From assembly GCA_903841915.1 (NCBI GenBank), contig CAIMKO010000125.1:1-5480 (forward strand): 5,480 nt of DNA, written 5' to 3'. Source of the DNA: an uncultured Chitinophagaceae bacterium. GTDB taxonomy: Bacteria > Bacteroidota > Bacteroidia > Chitinophagales > Chitinophagaceae. This document shows, one piece after another, positions 1-5,480 of this stretch; the stretch's first letter is position 1; each line of letters starts with the position of its first letter. The notes under the pieces were generated by a model. That model worked only from the letters and a program-made list of their open reading frames with translations, made no database searches and was not told the origin of the DNA. The translations under genes and the position numbers were made by a program.

Positions 1-2166
1 ATCACAATTCCGGTACCAAAAGATACTGTTGAGATCCGTTTTGGTTTTGTAGGATATAAACAGCAGTCGTTCAAGCTGATTCCGAAAGAAAATATAAAGC
101 TGGATCTTGCATTGCAGTCGAATGCTTTGCTGGACGAGGTTACTGTAACGGCAAGAAGGAATAATCCTGTTTACAGGAGCCAGATGAGTTTGATCCAGCT
201 GCAAGCCAAGCAGATAAAAAACTTACCGCCCGTTTTAGGAGAATCAGATGTGTTAAGAGCGGTACAATTATTACCGGGTGTACAGGCAGGAAATGAAGGT
301 AATGCAGGATTTTATGTTCGGGGCGGTGGTGCAGACGAGAATCTGATTCTTATGGATGGAGTACCTGTTTATAATGCGATGCATTTATTTGGTTTCTTTT
401 CAGTTTTTAATTCAGATGCTTTGCAAACCGTTGATGTGATCAAAGGAGGATTTCCGGCACGGTATGGCGGACGTCTATCTTCTGTATTGGATATTCGGAT
501 GAAAGAAGGAAATAAAAATGAATTACATGGAGAAGGTGGTATTGGAGTGCTTGCAGCCAGGGTTACTTTGGAAGGGCCGATAAAAAAAGGAAAATCTTCT
601 TTTATGTTTAGCGGTAGAAGAACTTATGCCGATGCCTATATGCGACCACTGATAAGAGCCATGAATGATAAAGGAGCGGAAGCAGGTTATTTTTTTTATG
701 ACCTGAATGCTAAAATGAATTTTTATATATCTCCCAAGGATCAGTTATACCTGAGTGGTTATTTTGGAAAAGATAAGTTTGACGGTAATGTGAATTATGA
801 TTTTAATGCCGACACATTATTGGTAAACGGGAATAATTTTAAATCTGTGATGGACTGGGGTAACAGCACTGCATCCGTAAGATGGAACCATGAATTCAAT
901 AAGAAACTCTTCAGCAATTTTACTGCGCATTATACAAAGTATCAGTACAATTTGAACAGTACGCAATCTGTGTTGCAAACAACAGGGAATACAGCAATTT
1001 ATTATCAAGCTTACAGCTCTTCTGTGGAAGATAAAAGCATCAGATCGGATATTGATTATTATATGAACCCTGCTCATTTCATAAAAGCTGGCGCAAGTAT
1101 CACATGGCACAATTATAGCCCCGGAGCTTTTCAAACACTTGTCAGCAATGGCTCTTATCACAATGATTCGGCTTATCATTCGGGTTTTATGTCGTCAACA
1201 GAATTCGATGTATATGCAGAAGATGATATCAGGATCTCCAGTAAGATAAAATCCAATATTGGGTTACATTGGGCAGGGTTTAATATTCAGAATAAATTTT
1301 TTAATTCATTGCAACCCAGGATCTCTGTCAGGTATCTGCTGAATAATGATATGAGCCTGAAAGCATCATTCGCAACCATGTCGCAGTATATTCATTTGCT
1401 TACCAATAATGGAGTTGGTATGCCAACCGATCTATGGGTTCCTGCAACAGCGAATGTTCCGCCCGAAATAAGTTCCCAATTTGCTGCAGGCTGGCAATAC
1501 AATTACAAGAATAATATTGAGTTTAGTGTGGAAGCTTATTACAAGAAAATGCAAAATGTGATCGAATATGCCGAAGGTGCATCATTCATCAATTCTTTGA
1601 ATAACTGGGAGAGTAAAGTGGTGAGTGGGAGTGGTACTTCTTATGGTATTGAATGGATGGCACAGAAACAAAAAGGCCGAACAACAGGACTGATCGGTTA
1701 TACATTAAGCTGGAGCAACCGATTGTTTTCTGAATTGAATAACGGAGAACAATTCCCCTACAAGTACGACAGGCGACATGATCTTAAACTCGCTATTACG
1801 CATGAGCTTTCAAAACATATTCAGTTAAGTGCCGACTGGGTATATGGAACAGGGATGGCCACCACATTGCCTGTGGCTGTTTATCTGGACATTAATAATC
1901 ATCAAGTGGAAGTGTATGATAAGCGCAATAGTTTTCGATTGCCCGCCTATCACCGATTGGATATTGCAGCAAAATTCATCAAACAGAAAAAGCATTACGA
2001 AAGGGCTTGGGTGATCAGTATCTACAATGTGTATAGCAGAATGAATACTTATTTTATTTTCAGGAACACCGTATACGATAAAACAACAAACATGTATAAG
2101 AATCAGTTTTACAAATTTGCTTTGTTTCCGATCATTCCATCAATCAGTTATCAGTTTAAGTTTTAA
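1..2166 (+). CDS. TonB-dependent outer-membrane receptor, DUF4249-partnered type (5' truncated)
   Basis: This is a TonB-dependent receptor: a 22-strand-type outer-membrane barrel with an N-terminal plug, taking up an unidentified substrate with energy from TonB-ExbBD. The frame is open from base 1, so the gene begins before the window and 721 residues are visible. The first 40 or so codons (VGYKQQ, then a LDLAL strand) look like the end of a carboxypeptidase-regulatory-like domain. The linker DEVTVTARR (about nt 133-159) leads into the plug, which shows LPGVQ (nt 271-285), FYVRGGG from nt 310, MDGVP from nt 352, and IKGGFPARYGGRLSSV (nt 439-486). The barrel follows, rich in alternating aromatic strands, and the protein ends in a terminal Phe (SYQFKF), as expected for an outer-membrane beta-signal. 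An in-frame TTG at 112 is not a credible start because it would cut into the folded N-terminal domain. The signal peptide is outside the window. The next gene encodes its likely surface or periplasmic lipoprotein partner. Family assignment is firm; the substrate is unknown. Confidence 0.95.
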   Translation: MTIPVPKDTVEIRFGFVGYKQQSFKLIPKENIKLDLALQSNALLDEVTVTARRNNPVYRSQMSLIQLQAKQIKNLPPVLGESDVLRAVQLLPGVQAGNEGNAGFYVRGGGADENLILMDGVPVYNAMHLFGFFSVFNSDALQTVDVIKGGFPARYGGRLSSVLDIRMKEGNKNELHGEGGIGVLAARVTLEGPIKKGKSSFMFSGRRTYADAYMRPLIRAMNDKGAEAGYFFYDLNAKMNFYISPKDQLYLSGYFGKDKFDGNVNYDFNADTLLVNGNNFKSVMDWGNSTASVRWNHEFNKKLFSNFTAHYTKYQYNLNSTQSVLQTTGNTAIYYQAYSSSVEDKSIRSDIDYYMNPAHFIKAGASITWHNYSPGAFQTLVSNGSYHNDSAYHSGFMSSTEFDVYAEDDIRISSKIKSNIGLHWAGFNIQNKFFNSLQPRISVRYLLNNDMSLKASFATMSQYIHLLTNNGVGMPTDLWVPATANVPPEISSQFAAGWQYNYKNNIEFSVEAYYKKMQNVIEYAEGASFINSLNNWESKVVSGSGTSYGIEWMAQKQKGRTTGLIGYTLSWSNRLFSELNNGEQFPYKYDRRHDLKLAITHELSKHIQLSADWVYGTGMATTLPVAVYLDINNHQVEVYDKRNSFRLPAYHRLDIAAKFIKQKKHYERAWVISIYNVYSRMNTYFIFRNTVYDKTTNMYKNQFYKFALFPIIPSISYQFKF

Positions 2167-2168
2167 GC

Positions 2169-3080
2169 ATGAGAAAATGGCTGTACTATATTATTCTGTT
2201 TCTACTAATGCCAACGGCTTGCAATAAGTCGATCGAGATCGATGTGCCATCACAAACACCGGTGTTGGTATTAAATGCACAATGGCAGCAAGCACAATTG
2301 TTCAATCTGCGTTTAACAAGAAGCAGGGGCATCAATGATCCTGTAGATACGGGCAGTAATCTTATCAGGACATACGAAATAAAGAATGCTTTCATTACCA
2401 TCAAACAGAATAATGTGGTGATCGATACATTAAAATATGATTCACTGAATTTCAGATACATCAATAAAACAAAGAAAACGATCATCGGAAATACTTATCA
2501 GGTTGATGCAGCTGTGCCAGGATTTACATCTATATCATCAGTAAGTCCTGTCAACGCATTGATAACGATCTCTAATACTCAGTTGAAAAGAGCAATCGGT
2601 TATAATTCTTATGGCGACCTGATCGATCAGATCTCATTTTCGTTTATTGATAATTCTTCCTCTACTGATTATTATTTGATACGTATTCATAAATCAGATG
2701 GCAATTATGCTGACTGCATTGGCACTTCTGATACTGATTTTGAGAAAATGATCTTCAATAGTCCTTTCACGACCGAGACCTGCATTGACGGCAATAAACT
2801 GTTATTGAGTGATCAAAATTTTAACGGACAAACAAAGAAGATCGTTGTTACTGTTGCCAGTAATCAAATGGATATTACAGTTATACCCGGCAAAACAAGA
2901 AGGCCATATATCGAGTTATTGCATATCACAGAAGATTATTTTAAATACATCAAAAGCTACAACGATTACGATATATCTAATCTTAACCCCTTTGCAGAGC
3001 CAACCAATGTATATAAAAATGTAAAGAACGGATATGGATTCTTTACGGCATTTTCAATGGCAACTGATACATTGCGATAG
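2169..3080 (+). CDS. DUF4249 domain-containing lipoprotein
   Basis: This 303-residue protein is a probable envelope lipoprotein of the DUF4249 family, whose members commonly sit directly after a TonB-dependent receptor in Bacteroidota. The role is not established; by position it resembles the SusD-type partner of a receptor, which is inference. Residues 1-17 form a short basic plus hydrophobic signal ending PTA before Cys18, a usable although non-ideal lipobox (Pro rather than Leu at -3). Family-like features follow in order: PVLVLNA at 31-37, a beta-rich first half, YYLIRIH (168-174), a Cys pair at 183 and 205, LLLSDQNFNG (211-220), DYFKYIKSYNDY (256-267), and the C-terminal NPFAEPTNVYKN (273-284) followed by GYGFF. 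Both ends of the family pattern are present, so the gene appears full length. The ATG lies two bases after the receptor stop, indicating co-transcription and probably translational coupling. No clear Shine-Dalgarno sequence is seen. Confidence 0.9.
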   Translation: MRKWLYYIILFLLMPTACNKSIEIDVPSQTPVLVLNAQWQQAQLFNLRLTRSRGINDPVDTGSNLIRTYEIKNAFITIKQNNVVIDTLKYDSLNFRYINKTKKTIIGNTYQVDAAVPGFTSISSVSPVNALITISNTQLKRAIGYNSYGDLIDQISFSFIDNSSSTDYYLIRIHKSDGNYADCIGTSDTDFEKMIFNSPFTTETCIDGNKLLLSDQNFNGQTKKIVVTVASNQMDITVIPGKTRRPYIELLHITEDYFKYIKSYNDYDISNLNPFAEPTNVYKNVKNGYGFFTAFSMATDTLR

Positions 3081-3103
3081 ACAGTTCCTATTGATTAAGC
3101 ACC

Positions 3104-3111
3104 TATTTTTG
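3104..3111 (+). promoter_or_regulatory. Possible Bacteroidota -7 promoter box before the beta-lactamase
   Basis: TATTTTTG is an exact match to the Bacteroidota -7 consensus TAnnTTTG and lies in the 49-base gap between the DUF4249 and beta-lactamase genes, 18 bases before the ATG at 3130. Transcription would begin near 3117, leaving a leader of only about 13 bases. No TTTG-type -33 element is present at the usual distance (around 3080-3085); the nearby TTG at 3091-3093 is too close. A chance match in AT-rich DNA is possible, and the beta-lactamase could instead be read through from upstream. Confidence 0.4.
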
Positions 3112-3129
3112 CCAACTTAATACCAGCAT

Positions 3130-3945
3130 ATGAATCAAATTGCGAAAGCTGTTTTCACTTTAGTTTTTATAGGCTATATTTTCAATGCCTGTACACCCAA
3201 TAATGTAACGATCGATAACAGCCTCAAAACCTATTTCGACAGTGCCCAAGTAACCGGAACCTTTGCTTTGTTCGATAACGGGCAGGGACATTTCACTATT
3301 TACAATTTATCGCGGTTCAAGGATTCTGCTTATACACCGGCTTCTACTTTTAAGATCCTTAATTCATTGATCGGTTTACAAACAGGAAGAATTGTAAATG
3401 AAAAAATGATCATTAAATGGGATGGCGTAAAACGCTGGAATGAAGATTGGAATAAAGACCTCAGCATGGAAGAAGCCTTTAAAGTTTCTGCTGTTCCTTA
3501 TTATCAGGAACTGGCAAGAAGGATCGGTAAGGATACCATGCAGTTCTGGCTGGATAGTTTAAAATACGGTAATCATAAAATAGGGAACAGGGTGGATAGC
3601 TTTTGGCTGGACAACAGCTTAAAGATCACTTCCGATGAGCAATTGGGGTTGGTGAAGAAACTATATTTCGGTCAGTTGCCATTTAATAAGACCACTATGG
3701 ACATTGTTAAAAAGGTAATGGTTCACGAAAGCAATTCGAATTATACACTGGCCTATAAAACAGGTTGGGGCTATAAAGAAAACGGGAATGCCCTTGGCTG
3801 GATCGTCGGCTGGATTGAAGAAAATAAACATCCTTACTTCTTTGTACTAAATGTAGAAGGCAAACATGATACAGATCCCGCTATCAGAAAGAATATGTTA
3901 ACCAGCATTTTGAAACAATTGGGTTTCTTAGAAGGAAAACGATAA
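3130..3945 (+). CDS. Class D (OXA-type) serine beta-lactamase
   Basis: This 271-residue enzyme should hydrolyse beta-lactam antibiotics in the periplasm through an acyl-serine intermediate, with a carbamylated lysine as general base. All class D signatures are visible: STFK at 72-75 (nucleophile Ser72, Lys75 to be carbamylated) within PASTFK; SAV at 120-122 (SxV motif); YGN at 146-148; FWL at 158-160, whose Trp159 falls where OXA enzymes place the Trp that supports the carbamylated Lys; KTG at 210-212; and WIVGW at 224-228. Length is normal for the class. Residues 1-20 are a signal sequence; Cys21 in FNAC could be lipidated, but this lipobox is weak and ordinary cleavage is possible. The next residues are not strongly acidic, so no clear surface-export signal is seen. 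The gene stands 49 bases after the DUF4249 gene and 107 bases before batB. The family call is firm; the spectrum (penicillinase, cephalosporinase or carbapenemase) cannot be read from the sequence. I do not assign an OXA number. Confidence 0.94.
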   Translation: MNQIAKAVFTLVFIGYIFNACTPNNVTIDNSLKTYFDSAQVTGTFALFDNGQGHFTIYNLSRFKDSAYTPASTFKILNSLIGLQTGRIVNEKMIIKWDGVKRWNEDWNKDLSMEEAFKVSAVPYYQELARRIGKDTMQFWLDSLKYGNHKIGNRVDSFWLDNSLKITSDEQLGLVKKLYFGQLPFNKTTMDIVKKVMVHESNSNYTLAYKTGWGYKENGNALGWIVGWIEENKHPYFFVLNVEGKHDTDPAIRKNMLTSILKQLGFLEGKR

Positions 3946-3971
3946 TTGGAAAATCTAAAAGCTAAAAAAAG

Positions 3972-4000
3972 AAAAACTAAAGGGGAACGTTTTAGTTTTT
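3972..4000 (+). terminator. AT-rich inverted repeat, possible transcription terminator
   Basis: AAAAACTAAA (3972-3981) and TTTAGTTTTT (3991-4000) are perfect 10-base inverted repeats around a 9-base loop, ggggaacgt. They begin 26 bases after the beta-lactamase stop, and a T-rich tract (4016-4027) follows a little further on. The position suits termination between the upstream genes and the bat genes. The stem has only one G:C pair, so it is a weak hairpin and not a classic GC-rich intrinsic terminator. The surrounding spacer 3946-4052 holds further partial copies (CTAAAA at 3955 and 3962, TTAGTTTTTT at 4013-4022), allowing alternative pairings. Because A-rich and T-rich arms pair on either strand, direction is not fixed by the sequence alone. 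No exact TAnnTTTG promoter box was found in this spacer. Confidence 0.45.
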
Positions 4001-4052
4001 AGACTTTAAATATTAGTTTTTTGTTTTGAAATAGAGCCATTAGCTTGCATCA

Positions 4053-5054
4053 ATGCCTGAATTCGAGAACATAGAATTTTTGTTGGGTTTATTTATCCTT
4101 ATACCATTGGTATTACTTTTCTGGTATGTGATAAGATGGAAGCGATCAGCCAGAAAGAAATTGGGCGACGCGAGATTGGTGGACCTGCTTACCAAAGATT
4201 ATTCAGCACAACGTTATCGGTTAAAAGTTATCATTGTTCTGATCGCATTGAGTTTAGGGATCGTTGCGCTATGCAATCTCCGAAGACCTTTGCAGATCAG
4301 AGGAACCAAAGCAAATGGCATTGATGTAATGATCGCTTTGGATGTGAGTAAAAGTATGCTGAGTCAGGACGAGAAACCGTCGAGATTGGATAAAGCAAAA
4401 CAATTCATCAATCAGCTTACAGATAAATTAGAAAATAATCGTGTTGGCCTGATCGTTTTTGCAGGACAGGCTTACCTACAAATGCCTTTGACAGCAGATG
4501 CAACTGCAACAAAAATGTTTGTAGGCAATGCATCCCCCGACTTTATCGCGGTACAAGGAACGAATCTGAGTTCGGCATTACAATTATCGGATGCATCTTT
4601 AGATACAAAGGAGAAAAAATATAAATCAGTTATTCTGATCACTGATGGAGAAGACCATGAAGATAAAGCCATTGAGGTAGCTAAGCAATTGGCGGATCAT
4701 GGAACAGTATTGCATACGATTGGCGTTGGCTCTGCAGAAGGTTCTCCTATTACAGAACCTGGAACAAACGAATATAAAAGAGACGAGAACGGACAAACCA
4801 TCATTTCCAAGCTGAATGAAGATCTGTTGAAACAATTGGCACAAACGACAAATGGAACATATCATTCCTTAGATAATACAGGAACGGTTTCAGATGCTGT
4901 GATGGTTGAATTAAATGGCATGGAAAAGAAAGCCATCAGCAGTGCGGGTGGCTATACAGAGTATCAATCATTTTATCCTTATTTTTTGGCGATCACAGTG
5001 TTACTGCTGATAGCTGAAGTATTTATCTCAGAAAAAAAATTACAAAGAGCTTGA
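4053..5054 (+). CDS. batB: BatB-type von Willebrand factor A (VWA) domain membrane protein
   Basis: This 333-residue inner-membrane protein carries one VWA domain, a metal-dependent protein-binding module, and belongs to the BatA/BatB group. Bat proteins were named for a Bacteroides aerotolerance phenotype and are usually encoded with a MoxR ATPase and a DUF58 protein; their molecular role is not settled. Two transmembrane helices (about 8-26 and 57-75) precede the VWA domain (about 88-285), and a third helix (about 308-325) is followed by a basic tail. The MIDAS metal site is intact: DVSKS (Asp97, Ser99, Ser101), Thr170 in QGTN, and Asp198 in ITDGE. KPSRLDKAK (108-116), VFAGQAY (135-141) and HTIGVGSAEG (221-230) also fit the family. 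I prefer BatB over BatA because the TPR gene follows with an overlap and because of the FENIEFL-type N-terminus; this choice is inference. An in-frame stop at 4041-4043 confines the start, and ATG 4053 gives a normal N-terminus. No Shine-Dalgarno sequence is apparent. Confidence 0.9.
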   Translation: MPEFENIEFLLGLFILIPLVLLFWYVIRWKRSARKKLGDARLVDLLTKDYSAQRYRLKVIIVLIALSLGIVALCNLRRPLQIRGTKANGIDVMIALDVSKSMLSQDEKPSRLDKAKQFINQLTDKLENNRVGLIVFAGQAYLQMPLTADATATKMFVGNASPDFIAVQGTNLSSALQLSDASLDTKEKKYKSVILITDGEDHEDKAIEVAKQLADHGTVLHTIGVGSAEGSPITEPGTNEYKRDENGQTIISKLNEDLLKQLAQTTNGTYHSLDNTGTVSDAVMVELNGMEKKAISSAGGYTEYQSFYPYFLAITVLLLIAEVFISEKKLQRA

Positions 5055-5480
5055 GAGTTTTGATTTTCATATGGATCCTTTTTTCTTTTACTGCAGCTTT
5101 AGCGCAGAAGAGCAATAATCTGGTGAATAAAGGAAATGAGTTGTATAAAAAGGGCGATTATAAAAGCGCACTGACAGAATATGAAAAGGCCTTGCAAACG
5201 GATCAGAAAAACAATGCTGCGCAATTCAATGCGGGCAATGCTTTGCAGAAAGAGCAGAATTATCCCGACGCAACTAAATTTTTTCAATCGGTATTAGAAA
5301 ATGCAAGTGATCCGGGATTACAATCCAAAGCCGGATACAACAAAGGCGTTGCGGAAGTAAAACAAAAACAATTACATGAAGCAGTTAATTCATTCAAACA
5401 ATCTTTACGCTTGGATGCTACTGATAATGAAACGAGAGAAAATCTGCAAAAGGCATTGAATGAATTAAAGAAGCAAAACG
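5051..5480 (+). CDS. batC: BatC-type tetratricopeptide (TPR) protein with signal peptide (3' truncated)
   Basis: The open frame runs to the window end, giving 143 residues of a periplasmic TPR protein, the expected product after batB in a Bat operon. I place the start at TTG 5051, overlapping the batB stop by four bases (TTGA), because it yields a complete signal peptide: basic start (MRV), hydrophobic core LIFIWILFSFTAA, and a cleavage site ALA before Gln19. No in-frame ATG exists anywhere in the visible gene. The TTG at 5060 would remove the basic residue, and the GTG near 5120 would remove the signal. TPR-like helices follow: about 22-55 (GNELYKKGDYKSALTEYEKA), 57-86 (FNAGNALQKEQNY, then DATKFFQSVL) and 93-126 (YNKGVAEVKQKQLHEAVNSF), a protein-interaction scaffold. 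Overlap with batB implies translational coupling. The C-terminal part is outside the window, so further repeats or a transmembrane helix cannot be judged. The batC name rests on the TPR content and gene order. Confidence 0.88.
   Translation, partial: MRVLIFIWILFSFTAALAQKSNNLVNKGNELYKKGDYKSALTEYEKALQTDQKNNAAQFNAGNALQKEQNYPDATKFFQSVLENASDPGLQSKAGYNKGVAEVKQKQLHEAVNSFKQSLRLDATDNETRENLQKALNELKKQN

Noticed and set aside
112..114. TTG as the start of the TonB receptor
   Set aside because: The frame is open to base 1 and the upstream codons encode the end of a carboxypeptidase-regulatory-like domain, so the true start lies before the window.
817..1179. A 120-codon open frame on the minus strand inside the receptor gene
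   Set aside because: It is fully antisense to a strongly supported TonB receptor, has no recognisable domain and looks like a chance frame.
2186..2485. A 99-codon minus-strand frame opposite the start of the DUF4249 gene
   Set aside because: It is antisense to a clear lipoprotein gene; its hydrophobic runs are by-products of the opposite strand and it shows no family features.
4020..4052. Possible promoter for batB: TTTG at 4020-4023 or 4025-4028 with TAGCTTG at 4041-4047
   Set aside because: The -7 match is imperfect, spacing to TTTG is off, and transcription would begin at or beyond the ATG at 4053. No exact TAnnTTTG is present in this spacer.
3946..4052. Integron attC site or mobile-element end next to the beta-lactamase
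   Set aside because: The inverted repeat is a short AT-only stem without the attC core-site pattern, and no transposase, integrase or target duplication is visible on either side of the gene.
5099..5287. A small hydrophobic minus-strand frame resembling a membrane peptide
   Set aside because: It is the mirror of the TPR gene; Lys/Glu-rich helical coding sequence read backwards gives Phe/Leu/Ile-rich peptides. The plus strand has a signal peptide and TPR motifs, which is much stronger evidence.

Overview
The window looks like chromosomal DNA from a member of the Bacteroidota, most likely a Chitinophagaceae-like environmental bacterium. The reasons are a TonB-dependent receptor paired with a DUF4249 lipoprotein, a Bat (aerotolerance-type) gene pair, AT-rich sequence, no clear Shine-Dalgarno sites before the starts, and one good match to the Bacteroidota -7 promoter box (TAnnTTTG). 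The family-level placement is inference. All genes are on the + strand and coding density is high.

Layout: (1) 1-2166 is the 3' part of a TonB-dependent outer-membrane receptor whose signal peptide and most of whose N-terminal carboxypeptidase-regulatory-like domain lie before the window. (2) 2169-3080 is a complete DUF4249 lipoprotein, two bases after the receptor stop, so the two form one transcription unit. (3) 3130-3945 is a complete class D (OXA-type) serine beta-lactamase with every catalytic motif intact, preceded by a possible -7 box. (4) 3946-4052 is a 107-base AT-rich spacer holding a perfect 10-bp inverted repeat that may end the upstream transcript. (5) 4053-5054 is a BatB-type von Willebrand factor A membrane protein with an intact MIDAS site. 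(6) 5051-5480 is the start of a BatC-type TPR protein with a TTG start overlapping the batB stop; it runs off the window end.

Three functional blocks are therefore adjacent: an outer-membrane uptake pair of unknown substrate, a single-gene beta-lactam resistance determinant, and the beginning of a Bat operon. Nothing in the sequence shows that they work together. No mobile element, tRNA, rRNA or CRISPR array was seen. The less ordinary points are the intact OXA-type enzyme, the lack of a batA-type gene directly before the batB-like gene, and the probable non-ATG start of the TPR gene. I do not see a new multi-gene system here.
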